Positions 18,733 to 29,513 of a stretch of DNA of 64,000 nucleotides are shown piece after piece. A program made the translations under genes and the position numbers. The first letter of the stretch is position 1, and the number at the start of each line of letters is the position of its first letter. The notes under the pieces were generated by a model. The model was given only the letters and a program-made list of their open reading frames with translations, had not been told where the DNA came from and did not search any database. Source of the DNA: Gammaproteobacteria bacterium (GTDB lineage: Bacteria > Pseudomonadota > Gammaproteobacteria > UBA6429 > Thiohalophilaceae). The stretch spans positions 62,001 through 126,000 of the forward strand of contig WGLP01000002.1 in NCBI GenBank assembly GCA_016125505.1, in the 5' to 3' direction.

Positions 18733-19521
18733 TTATTTTCTTACGAGATACGTAATAGAATCATGATCCGTGTCATGCTGTATAACGTCACCCGCCAGGT
18801 CCAAGGCAACGATTTCCTTGTCAAAACCGACGCAGTGTAATTGAGAGAGTTGCTGGTCTTTCGTTGTGTAATAAAGAAAGGTTGAATAGTTATGACAGAC
18901 GTCATTAATTATGGAATAGCTATCCGTATGGTGTTCATGGCGAATATGTTTATATCTGTTCCACCCTCTAATTAAAGTAGCATTCGTATAGCGAATCATT
19001 CGTGCAATAAATTTCAGTGGATGGAAGGTGAAATTAAATTCTGGAAATTGGAACAACTTGCGATGTCTCGAATTCTTTTTATTATAAGCTGAAAAGAGAA
19101 ATACCCCTCCCGGTTGCAGTACTCGGAATATCTCTCGCAAAATCTGCAGACGTCCCTCGTGATTTACCATGCATAATCCGTTCATGGAAAAAACGACCAA
19201 ATAAAACATGTTGTCCGAAAAATGCGACAAATTCCTGGCGTCGGCGTATTCAAAACGGACACCGGGATATTTCGTTCTGCATGCAGAGACCATTTCCCTG
19301 GAATAATCGATACCCAGATATTGCTCACTAATTTCGATCAATGCCTCTGTTGTTCTTCCTGCGCCGACGCCGATATCGAGGATAGGTTTATCAACCACGT
19401 CCTGTGCCATTTGTAAGGCAGAATACTCAGCCTTAGTTAAGCCCATGCAACTTGAATAAAACTCGACATCTTTCGCCATCGTGGACTGGTTGATATCGTC
19501 AATCATGTTTGTATTTTTCAT
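18733..19521 (-). CDS. class I SAM-dependent methyltransferase
   Basis: A roughly 262-residue methyltransferase with PILDIGVGAGRTTEAL as the SAM-binding motif, LGIDYSREMVSACR next, and LQPGGVFLFSAY after the core sheet, typical of the Methyltransf_11/25 group. The ATG at 19521 is preceded by AGGAG. Base composition is lower in GC than its neighbours, suggesting transfer. The substrate is unknown and no biosynthetic partner is adjacent. Confidence 0.85.
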   Translation of the reverse strand: MKNTNMIDDINQSTMAKDVEFYSSCMGLTKAEYSALQMAQDVVDKPILDIGVGAGRTTEALIEISEQYLGIDYSREMVSACRTKYPGVRFEYADARNLSHFSDNMFYLVVFSMNGLCMVNHEGRLQILREIFRVLQPGGVFLFSAYNKKNSRHRKLFQFPEFNFTFHPLKFIARMIRYTNATLIRGWNRYKHIRHEHHTDSYSIINDVCHNYSTFLYYTTKDQQLSQLHCVGFDKEIVALDLAGDVIQHDTDHDSITYLVRK

Positions 19522-21818
<2,297 letters not shown>

Positions 21819-21827
21819 TGCTTCGTC

Positions 21828-21925
21828 ATTCCGGCCAAGCCAAAGGCGCGACTAGAACTCGCGAAGCGAGTTGAGGAGTACTGAACGAACCCGTAGGGTT
21901 CTTGAGTGAAAGCCGGAATCCAGAG
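21828..21925. repeat. extragenic inverted repeat (TCATTCCGGC/GCCGGAAT type)
   Basis: Just after thiC, TCATTCCGGC (about 21828) is mirrored by GCCGGAAT (about 21912-21919), enclosing a GC-variable core that includes a smaller palindrome, CTCGCGAAGCGAG. This resembles the widely dispersed short palindromic elements found between genes in many proteobacteria. Confidence 0.6.
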
Positions 21926-22049
21926 ACTTAACTGTAGAATAAATAAAGCAGCTGGGCATCATTCCAGTCCAGAGCCGGAATCCAGAGACTTAACTGTAGA
22001 ATAAATAAAGCAGCTGGGCATCATTCCAGTCCAGAGCCGGAATCCAGAG
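21911..22049. repeat. 62-bp tandem repeat, two full copies and a partial third
   Basis: A 62-base unit beginning AGCCGGAATCCAGAGACTTA repeats at 21911-21972 and 21973-22034 with no visible mismatch. A third copy breaks off after AGCCGGAATCCAGAG at 22049. Near-identity suggests recent duplication. It lies between thiC and the toxin-antitoxin genes. Confidence 0.92.
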
Positions 22050-22082
22050 GATGGACTAGAATTAAGTGCAGGAGAAAACTTT

Positions 22083-22331
22083 ATGGCACGCAGCATCGCA
22101 GACATCGAAAAAGAACTCATGGCCTTGCCGACCGAGGAACGCGCACGCGTCGCGCTGGATTTGATTCGCAGCCTGGACAAGGACGAAGAAATCGTCACCC
22201 GCGAAGAATGGGAAGCTGCGTGGTACGAAGAAATTGAGAGGCGTGCACAGGATGTACAGGCAGGTCGGGTGGAGCTAGTGGATGGAGAACAGGTCATGGC
22301 AGAACTAAGAGCCAGATACCCGAAAAAATAA
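22083..22331 (+). CDS. addiction module antitoxin (RelB-like, CHP02574-type)
   Basis: An 82-residue helical protein typical of the putative addiction-module component family that pairs with RelE/ParE toxins. It has an N-terminal ALPTEERARVALDLIRSL segment and a charged C-terminal tail ending VMAELRARYPKK. AGGAG lies upstream of the ATG at normal spacing. The toxin gene follows 25 bases later. Antitoxins of this kind bind and neutralise the toxin and repress the pair. Confidence 0.85.
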   Translation: MARSIADIEKELMALPTEERARVALDLIRSLDKDEEIVTREEWEAAWYEEIERRAQDVQAGRVELVDGEQVMAELRARYPKK

Positions 22332-22356
22332 TAGTCGTTACAGGGATGTACAAACT

Positions 22357-23210
<854 letters not shown>

Positions 23211-23258
23211 AAATATGAATTTCAAAAAATACTAAAATGATATAAAGATGTTGACTAT

Positions 23259-24191
23259 ATGGCATATCCTATAATTACTGTTCCTGATGATGCCTCTACT
23301 CAATTAGAACAGTTAGGTACAAAAGCAAAATTTTGGTATCGAGATGACAATAATAATTCAATGCTGTTTAAACAGGGGAGACCGGGGACAGGAGAAAACT
23401 GGTCAGAGAAAGTATGTTGCGAAATTTGTAAAAAATTAAATTTGCCACATGCAGAATATAATTTTGCAGCCTATAGAGGCGTGATTGGTGTAATAACTCC
23501 TAACTTCGTTCCTGAGAATTGCCGATTAATATTGGGTAATGAATTATTATCTAAATTCGTTGAAGGTTATGACACAACACAAACATATAGCACTAGTCAG
23601 CATACACTTAGACGAGTTATTGCACTTTTAAAACTATTAAGTTCTGCACCAAATCGCTTTGCATTACATGAACCAATAGATTGGGTGATGCCGCATCAAG
23701 TGGGAAATGTTATTGGTATTTTTGTGGGCTATTTATTGCTGGATGCATTGGTTGGTAACCAAGATAGGCATCATGAGAATTGGGGAATTATAACTTCGCC
23801 TGAATCTGGGCTAACGTTAACTCCAACTTTTGATCACGCTTCTAGCCTAGGTAGAAATGAAACAGATGAAAATCGACTAGCTAGGCTCAATTCAAAAGAT
23901 CATTTGAGGTCGGTTGAGCATTATGTTTCAAGAGCTCGTTCAGGATTTTATCCATCGACTTCCTCACGAAAAGCGTATACTACGATGGAAGCTTTTGCTG
24001 AAATTGCTAAAATGAACAGCAACGCTTGTCGATATTGGTTAGAGCAGTTAAGGCTTATGCAACGTATTGATTTTGATCACATTTTGGCTGAAGTACCAAA
24101 TTCTGAAATCAGCGATGTTGCTCGAGAATTCGCATTGAGGATGTTAGATACTAATAAAAGTCGGATTTTAGATGTCGGAGATAAGCTATGA
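23259..24191 (+). CDS. HipA-like kinase domain protein
   Basis: A 310-residue protein related to the kinase part of HipA. GNQDRHHENWG at about 166-176 matches the HipA catalytic loop (GNxDRHxxNxG). FDHASSLG at about 191-198 is the metal-binding DFG-like motif. LFKQG with Lys38 may be the ATP-binding Lys. The N-terminal HipA subdomain seems absent. The following gene overlaps by 4 bases. HipA kinases phosphorylate aminoacyl-tRNA synthetases or similar targets and act as toxins; target here unknown. The gene is AT-rich compared with thiC, indicating acquisition. Confidence 0.85.
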   Translation: MAYPIITVPDDASTQLEQLGTKAKFWYRDDNNNSMLFKQGRPGTGENWSEKVCCEICKKLNLPHAEYNFAAYRGVIGVITPNFVPENCRLILGNELLSKFVEGYDTTQTYSTSQHTLRRVIALLKLLSSAPNRFALHEPIDWVMPHQVGNVIGIFVGYLLLDALVGNQDRHHENWGIITSPESGLTLTPTFDHASSLGRNETDENRLARLNSKDHLRSVEHYVSRARSGFYPSTSSRKAYTTMEAFAEIAKMNSNACRYWLEQLRLMQRIDFDHILAEVPNSEISDVAREFALRMLDTNKSRILDVGDKL

Positions 24192-24943
24192 AAGCATTAT
24201 TTATCGCGTGGCAGGATCCTAAATCTAGACAATGGGCGCCTGTAGCTAGACTGACGCATGAAGATGATAAATATCATTTCGTTTATACCCGAGGGGCAGA
24301 GGAAGTGCCAAATTTTACACCTTTCGGGTTTATGAATGATTTGCATGCTGAATATGTATCTGAAGCACTCTTTCCATTGTTTGCAAACCGTGTGCTGCCT
24401 AAATCGAGACCAGAGTATAATGACTATTTGCGATGGTTAGGGTTGTCAAATATTGAATATGATGCGCTGGATGAATTAGCACGTACTGGAGGTTTGCGTG
24501 CTACAGATTCTTTAGAGATGTTTCCTTGCCCAGACCCTAGTGTTGATAAAAACTATGAAGTGTATTTCTTTAGTCGTGGTCTGCGTCACATGCATAAAGA
24601 AAATCAAAAAAGAGCATTGGAACTAAAGCAAGGCGAGAAAATTTATTTAATGCAAGATTTGCAAAATGAATATGATGAAATGGCATTGCTATTGAGAACT
24701 AATGATCCAATTTCGCTTGCGGGTTATGCGCCTCGCTATTATTCAGGAGAGTTTACGAAATTAATCAAATTGGTAGGACGTGATAAAGTTACCGTAGAAG
24801 TTGAAAGAGTTAATGCAGATGCTCCGTTGCAATATCGAGTATTATGCCGATTGGTGTCTCCATGGCCTCCAAATTTCTCCCCATGTATGAGAGATCAATA
24901 TCGAGTTATTGCTAAAAATAAGTCTGACTTTCAGGTTAAATAA
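24188..24943 (+). CDS. HIRAN-like domain protein partnered with HipA-like kinase
   Basis: A 251-residue protein whose start overlaps the stop of the HipA-like gene (ATGA), so the two are translationally coupled. Residues about 140-190 (LKQGEKIYLMQDLQNEYDEM and GYAPRYYSGEF) match the HIRAN pattern of a glycine turn, an NxYD-type motif and a GYxP turn. The first 80 residues resemble the HipA N-terminal subdomain (YHFVYTRGAEE). HIRAN domains bind DNA 3' ends in HLTF-type helicases; role in HipA partners is not known to me. Likely antitoxin or regulatory half of a split HipA module (inference). Confidence 0.65.
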   Translation: MKALFIAWQDPKSRQWAPVARLTHEDDKYHFVYTRGAEEVPNFTPFGFMNDLHAEYVSEALFPLFANRVLPKSRPEYNDYLRWLGLSNIEYDALDELARTGGLRATDSLEMFPCPDPSVDKNYEVYFFSRGLRHMHKENQKRALELKQGEKIYLMQDLQNEYDEMALLLRTNDPISLAGYAPRYYSGEFTKLIKLVGRDKVTVEVERVNADAPLQYRVLCRLVSPWPPNFSPCMRDQYRVIAKNKSDFQVK

Positions 24944-25053
24944 TCTAATTTCGAAGAAATATTTGGGATCAGAGTAAAACTCTAAATCGATCCCCAAGTT
25001 GCATTAAATAACCCAGTATTGACAATTCGGTTTTCTAAGGCCATAAATAAAGG

Positions 25054-25845
25054 ATGGAAAATCCTGGGGTTAGAAGTTGGTTAATTTCTTGTGATGAGTC
25101 TGGGGTGCATGGTTCGCACCACTACGGCTTCGGCAGTCTGTGGATGAAGTGGCAGCGACGCGGTGACTTTATCGAATCCGTACGGGAATTGCGTAACCGT
25201 TACGGTTATCAGGACGAGTGCAAATGGACCAGAGTGTCCAAATCAAATTACAACTTCTACGAAGCATTAGTCGATTTCTTTTTCGAACGTCAATGGCTTG
25301 TATTTCATTGTATTGTGGTGAGGAAAAGTGCAGTCAGGAAAGATATCTACCATAAGAATGACTGGGATTTAGCAAGACGTAAGCATTATACCATGCTGCT
25401 TACCTCGAAGATGCACAAAGCTCTCAGACGATATCCTGATAGAGAACAGGAATTCAGAATATATATTGATCCTATCCACTCCAGTTATGCTAAAGCAGAC
25501 GAAGCAATGGAGGTGATAACGAATAATGTATTGAATGCACGTTTCAGGAAAACATCCCCCGTTAAGTCTGTAATTACTAGGGACTCGCGAGAGACGCTCA
25601 CGATTCAGCTCTGTGATCTATTGCTTGGCGCAGTTATGGAAACGTGGCAGAAAAAAGCAGAGACACAAGCGAAACACGATCTAAGAACTCATATAGCTCA
25701 TTATCTCGGTTGGCCACAACTTGATTCTGATACGTTGCCCGCAGAGCGTAAATTTAATATCTGGTATTTTTTTGATCCGGTTCGCGAATCTCGACGAGTG
25801 AATACACGCAATGTGAATTTGGTTTATCCGTTCAGTCCTGGGTAA
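25054..25845 (+). CDS. DUF3800 domain-containing protein
   Basis: A 263-residue protein of the DUF3800 family. Family acidic motifs are visible: SCDESG near residue 12, IYIDP near residue 135, and QLCDLLLGAV with Asp near residue 190. This arrangement suggests an RNase H-like nuclease fold, but activity is unproven. DUF3800 genes are often found in mobile or defence-associated regions. It stands alone on this strand with gaps of about 100 bases either side. The ribosome site is weak, so the start is uncertain. Confidence 0.85.
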   Translation: MENPGVRSWLISCDESGVHGSHHYGFGSLWMKWQRRGDFIESVRELRNRYGYQDECKWTRVSKSNYNFYEALVDFFFERQWLVFHCIVVRKSAVRKDIYHKNDWDLARRKHYTMLLTSKMHKALRRYPDREQEFRIYIDPIHSSYAKADEAMEVITNNVLNARFRKTSPVKSVITRDSRETLTIQLCDLLLGAVMETWQKKAETQAKHDLRTHIAHYLGWPQLDSDTLPAERKFNIWYFFDPVRESRRVNTRNVNLVYPFSPG

Positions 25846-25945
25846 GAGTTTAACGGAAAATTGGGCCAGTGAGGAATTGTCTCTAATATAAGACGAGCCG
25901 AGTATTAGCGATAAGTGTCTATCAACCGCATCAGGATTGTGGTCA

Positions 25946-26704
25946 ATGACTGATTTCAAAAAATATCTTAATAGCATTGGTTTAGGTACCGCCATCCTAA
26001 TATTAGGAGTTGTTGCCTTCATATTTTTTGGTATTGATTTTTTAAAGACAATTGCCAATATCAGTATAGGTTCATCGATCGTTATTGTAGGTGTTGTATC
26101 TTTCTTTTTGTTCAGAAAACAGTGGTCAGATTTAATTAATCGAATTGTTAGAGCGGGGAAAGGTGGAGTCGAATTTACACCATATCACCAGAATAAAGTT
26201 GAATATCATGAAGCAACATTGACCACCGGGGTTGTTAAAGGTGATCTCAATGAAGAAGTTAAATTATTAATGATAAATCTACAATTGCCTGCAGTGCTTG
26301 CAGAAGAAGACAAGATACGAAATGAACTAGTGCGTCTTGATTTAGATAAAAATAATAATGAGGCAGTAAATTTGCTTACGCGAGTATTGGCGGCACAAAA
26401 CCTTGCGGCACATTTTGAAAGAGTGTATGCAAATATACTAGGGACTCAATTAACTGTACTGCAAGAACTCAATGTCTTAAATGGGCCGGCAACCAGAGAT
26501 ATTTTAATAAATTATTTTAATTCATTAACTGCGAATTTTCCGCTATACAAAGAAAGTGGTTTCACATTCGAACAATGGATTAATTATTTGGTTACAGCTA
26601 ATTTAATACGAGATGAGAATCAACAATACATAATTACAGATATGGGAAAAGAATTCCTACGCTATCTGACAAATACAAATAAACCCATGACATTGCAAAC
26701 CTAG
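25946..26704 (+). CDS. membrane protein with two N-terminal helices and a winged-helix-like C-terminus
   Basis: A roughly 252-residue protein not recognised by name. Two hydrophobic helices lie at about residues 12-30 and 38-56. A hydrophilic region with acidic helices follows. The last 60 residues (FTFEQWINYLVTANLI, then YIITDMGKEFLRYL) look like a winged-helix wing and the GKEFL end motif seen in restriction-associated or transcriptional regulator proteins. ATG at 25946 is chosen over a TTG three codons upstream. AT-rich like its neighbours. Confidence 0.65.
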   Translation: MTDFKKYLNSIGLGTAILILGVVAFIFFGIDFLKTIANISIGSSIVIVGVVSFFLFRKQWSDLINRIVRAGKGGVEFTPYHQNKVEYHEATLTTGVVKGDLNEEVKLLMINLQLPAVLAEEDKIRNELVRLDLDKNNNEAVNLLTRVLAAQNLAAHFERVYANILGTQLTVLQELNVLNGPATRDILINYFNSLTANFPLYKESGFTFEQWINYLVTANLIRDENQQYIITDMGKEFLRYLTNTNKPMTLQT

Positions 26705-26731
26705 TGAAAATGAAAAGCCATGTTCGGAAAT

Positions 26732-26798
26732 CCGGTGGCAGAACATAGTTTTCTCTAAAACCGGGGTAAAACCGGGGTCAGAACACTGTTTTCTCTAA
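26732..26798. repeat. two copies of a 27-bp dispersed repeat (CCGGGGTCAGAACAC family)
   Basis: CCGGTGGCAGAACATAG... at 26732-26758 and CCGGGGTCAGAACACTG... at 26772-26798 are near-identical, 40 bases apart, each ending TTTTCTCTAA. Related copies lie at about 27506, 46151 and 51431, usually just after a stop codon. The role is unknown. Confidence 0.75.
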
Positions 26799-26907
26799 TA
26801 TTAGATTTTAATATGCTTTGACCCAATTCTTTTGCGACTTCAAAGAGAAGCAAAACAGTGCTATTTCAAGAGAATTAAAAATCGATCAAAAACAATAGGT
26901 AGCAGCC

Positions 26908-27501
26908 ATGGCAGATGATACTCGGAGTTTTATAGGTCAAGCACAAACCGCCAATTTACAATGTATTGGTTATTCGTCGACGCTCATTACTGGTCACGCT
27001 TTCGCACAGTATTGGTTTGAGGATGCATATCAAGAATCAAAAGGTAATACTTGGCACCATATTCGACGAGAAATAATTTTTTCAACAACTTTTCTAGAAG
27101 CATATCTGTTTGAATGGGCGCAGTCTCAACTAACTAACGATATGGTCGAGCTTTTAAGACTTTTCCCGCAAGAGAAAAATATTCCTAGCCTTACAAATAA
27201 ATGGAACAAAACAATCACACAAATTTTTAAACTTAGGGCACTTGGAGAACCGCCATGCTCAGATATTGAAGAATTTAAACAACTTATAGAATTGCGTAAT
27301 AATCTTCTTCATGCAAGAGCAAGCCGCTTGTCTATAACAAACGAAGTAAATATTTCTTGGCCAGAGCCATCAGCGGAATCATTGAGTAAGTTACAAAATG
27401 GATGGGCACTTGGAGTTGCTATCGATATGGTATGCCTCCTTAATTCGCACGCTGGTACGGACATACCTAATTACATAAAGGAAAAAATTAGTAAGAGATA
27501 A
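26908..27501 (+). CDS. hypothetical protein with HEPN-like Rx4H motif
   Basis: A 197-residue alpha-helical protein without a confident family. ELRNNLLHARASR near residue 135 contains R-x4-H, the motif of HEPN RNases and HEPN-type toxins. The N-terminal IRREIIFSTTFLEAYLFEW helix is also HEPN-like in character. If real it would be an RNA-targeting or tRNA-targeting element of the accessory region. It is AT-rich. No nucleotidyltransferase (MNT) partner is adjacent. Evidence is a motif match only. Confidence 0.6.
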   Translation: MADDTRSFIGQAQTANLQCIGYSSTLITGHAFAQYWFEDAYQESKGNTWHHIRREIIFSTTFLEAYLFEWAQSQLTNDMVELLRLFPQEKNIPSLTNKWNKTITQIFKLRALGEPPCSDIEEFKQLIELRNNLLHARASRLSITNEVNISWPEPSAESLSKLQNGWALGVAIDMVCLLNSHAGTDIPNYIKEKISKR

Positions 27502-27564
27502 ATTGAGTCAGAATACAGATTTCTATAATAAAGATAAAGGATTCAGGCGAAAGAGAGTTATTAG

Positions 27565-28104
27565 ATGAATATATTAATAATATATGCGTCTAAAGAAGGT
27601 CAGACGGCCAGCATTGCCGAGTTCATTGCAGGGGCGATTCGCCGTCACGGTCATCAGGTTACCGCTCTCTCTGGCGCGACATTGCCAGCAGATTATTCGA
27701 CGGCTGCCTTTGATGCCGCCATCATTGGTGGCTCGATACACATGAATGCATATCCCCGTTATCTCTACACGTTTATCGAAACCCATAAAGACTGGCTCAA
27801 TCGGGTACCTTCGGCATTATTCACGGTCTGTATGGCGATCCACAGCAAGAATGACGAAGAACGTGAAGCAGCCCGCGCCTTTGGCGCGAAGTTGACTGCG
27901 GAAACCCACTGGCAACCCGGTATGATGGACACATTTGCTGGCGCTATCAAATACACGCAATACGGATTCATTACCCGCTGGATCATGCGCCGCATCGCCA
28001 AAAAAGAAGGTGGCGATACGGATACATCACGCGATCATGAATACACTGACTGGGATGCCGTTACACGCTTTAGCGAGACATTTCTCCTCAAAGCTGCAAC
28101 TTAG
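27565..28104 (+). CDS. hemG: menaquinone-dependent protoporphyrinogen IX dehydrogenase (HemG-like flavodoxin)
   Basis: A 179-residue flavodoxin-fold protein. IIYASKEGQTASIAEFIA is the FMN phosphate loop, and AIIGGSIHMNAYP and KYTQYGFITRWIMRRIAKKEGGDT are characteristic of HemG. HemG oxidises protoporphyrinogen IX to protoporphyrin IX, passing electrons to quinones at the inner membrane, in heme synthesis. The GC content returns to housekeeping level here, so it marks the end of the accessory island. It is transcribed alone. Confidence 0.9.
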   Translation: MNILIIYASKEGQTASIAEFIAGAIRRHGHQVTALSGATLPADYSTAAFDAAIIGGSIHMNAYPRYLYTFIETHKDWLNRVPSALFTVCMAIHSKNDEEREAARAFGAKLTAETHWQPGMMDTFAGAIKYTQYGFITRWIMRRIAKKEGGDTDTSRDHEYTDWDAVTRFSETFLLKAAT

Positions 28105-28130
28105 TCTGTCCCCTGTTGTATGGCGAAGGG

Positions 28131-28155
28131 CGGGAGGCGGCATTCGCGCCTCCCG
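28131..28155. terminator. hairpin between convergent genes
   Basis: CGGGAGGCG (28131-28139) pairs perfectly with CGCCTCCCG (28147-28155) around a 7-base loop, between the HemG-like and Spy-like stops. No U-tract follows on either strand, so this is a possible bidirectional terminator only. Confidence 0.5.
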
Positions 28156-28166
28156 TCATCTCCGAT

Positions 28167-28616
28167 TTAGCCGTGGCGATGATGTTGCGGACCAAACTGG
28201 TCAAACACCGCTTTTTGTTCGGGTGTCAGTACCTGCTCGAGTTCGGTGCGTGCCTTGAGGATGGCCTTCATCCCGGCCAGACGTTGCTCCATGAAGGCGA
28301 TGTGCGCTTGCATCCCGTCTGGGCCGCTGGCCATGCCCTGGCCCATGCGATGACCCTCGCCATGGGTGGCCATCTGCGCGCGGACCGCTTTTTCAAATGT
28401 TTCCCAGGCGGGTTGCTGCTTTGCGGTCAGCTTCAGCTCGGTCTTGAGGGTGTCGAGGTGGGCGCCGGGTCCGCCCTGTTGGCAGTTCTCCATTGGGCCG
28501 AAGCCGTGTCGACCTTGGCCCATTCCGGGGCCATATTCATGCGCCAGTACCATGGAGCTGGTGGCGATACCTGTGGCGGCAAGCAGGCTCAGTGCGATTT
28601 TGGATGACGTCTTCAT
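28167..28616 (-). CDS. Spy/CpxP family periplasmic protein
   Basis: A 149-residue exported protein with a signal peptide (MKTSSKIALSLLAATGIATS, cut near VLA-HEY). It has two LTxxQ motifs, LTAKQQPAW near residue 64 and LTPEQKAVFDQ near residue 130, typical of Spy, CpxP and ZraP. The mature start is rich in His, Gly and Met, and the C-terminus is His-rich, suggesting metal contact. Such proteins chaperone or sense envelope stress. It is divergent from a two-component system, so that system probably controls it. Confidence 0.9.
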   Translation of the reverse strand: MKTSSKIALSLLAATGIATSSMVLAHEYGPGMGQGRHGFGPMENCQQGGPGAHLDTLKTELKLTAKQQPAWETFEKAVRAQMATHGEGHRMGQGMASGPDGMQAHIAFMEQRLAGMKAILKARTELEQVLTPEQKAVFDQFGPQHHRHG

Positions 28617-28736
28617 AGTATTACTCCTGTTTCACAAGGGTGGGATTTGGTCACGGCTTTATTCAAGCAGAATCGCGTCAGGCGATGGTGTCACCCGTGT
28701 GGCATTTTGTAACCGCATGCAACGTTCAGGCGGCTT

Positions 28737-28752
28737 GTTACATTGCGTTACA
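28737..28752 (+). promoter_or_regulatory. direct repeat GTTACA-N4-GTTACA, likely OmpR-family binding site
   Basis: GTTACA occurs at 28737-28742 and again at 28747-28752, a 10-base period, in the gap between the Spy-like and response regulator genes. Response regulators of the OmpR family bind such tandem half-sites on one face of the helix. Autoregulation is inferred. Confidence 0.55.
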
Positions 28753-28796
28753 ATTCTCCTCGCCAGTGAGGATGCCAACACGGTATAACCTTATTT

Positions 28797-29513
28797 ATGC
28801 AGCGCACCGAACATATCCTGATTGTTGACGACGACGTCGAGATTCGTCATCTGTTACGCGACTATCTGGAGCGCAACGGCCTGCGCGCCACCGCGGTGGC
28901 CGACGGCCGTGGCATGCGCGCGGCACTGAGCAAGGGGCAATTTGATCTGGTGATCCTCGATCTCATGCTGCCGGGAGAGGATGGCCTGGTGTTGTGCAGG
29001 GAGCTGCGCGCACATTCCAATCTACCGGTGGTGATGCTCACCGCACGTGGCGACGAAACCGATCGTATCGTTGGGCTGGAAATGGGCGCCGACGATTATC
29101 TGCCCAAGCCATTCAATCCGCGCGAACTGTTGGCGCGCATCAAGGCGGTATTGCGTCGCACCCAGGCGTTGCCGCCGACGCCGGAACGTTCCGAAGCACG
29201 TCGCCTGCACTTTGCCGGTTGGACACTGGACCTCGCGCGTCGCCAGTTGCTGTCCGCCACCGGGGTGGTGGTGTCCCTGTCCGGCGGTGAATACCGATTA
29301 CTTCGGATCTTTCTTGATCATGCGCAGCGCGTGCTGAGCCGTGATCAATTGCTCGATATGAGTCATGGGCGGGAGGGCACGCCATTTGATCGCAGTATCG
29401 ATGTCCAGGTCGGACGTCTGCGCCGACGTCTGGGCGACGACAGTGCTAACCTGATTCAGACCGTGCGGGGCGAAGGCTATGTGCTGGCCGCCGAAGTGGA
29501 GAGTGAGCGATGA
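28797..29513 (+). CDS. OmpR family DNA-binding response regulator
   Basis: A 238-residue response regulator. The receiver domain has the acidic pocket in LIVDDDVE, the phosphoacceptor Asp in LVILDLMLPGEDG, and PKPFNPRELLAR. The C-terminal winged helix follows (VSLSGGEYRLLRIF, then DVQVGRLRRRLGDD and TVRGEGYVL). Its stop overlaps the start of the histidine kinase gene (ATGA). It is divergent from the Spy-like gene, which suggests CpxR- or ZraR-like envelope-stress control. Confidence 0.95.
   Translation: MQRTEHILIVDDDVEIRHLLRDYLERNGLRATAVADGRGMRAALSKGQFDLVILDLMLPGEDGLVLCRELRAHSNLPVVMLTARGDETDRIVGLEMGADDYLPKPFNPRELLARIKAVLRRTQALPPTPERSEARRLHFAGWTLDLARRQLLSATGVVVSLSGGEYRLLRIFLDHAQRVLSRDQLLDMSHGREGTPFDRSIDVQVGRLRRRLGDDSANLIQTVRGEGYVLAAEVESER

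Noticed and set aside
28131..28155. Strong rho-independent terminator between the HemG-like and Spy-like genes
   Set aside because: The stem is perfect but no U-tract follows in either direction, so it is listed only as a possible terminator.
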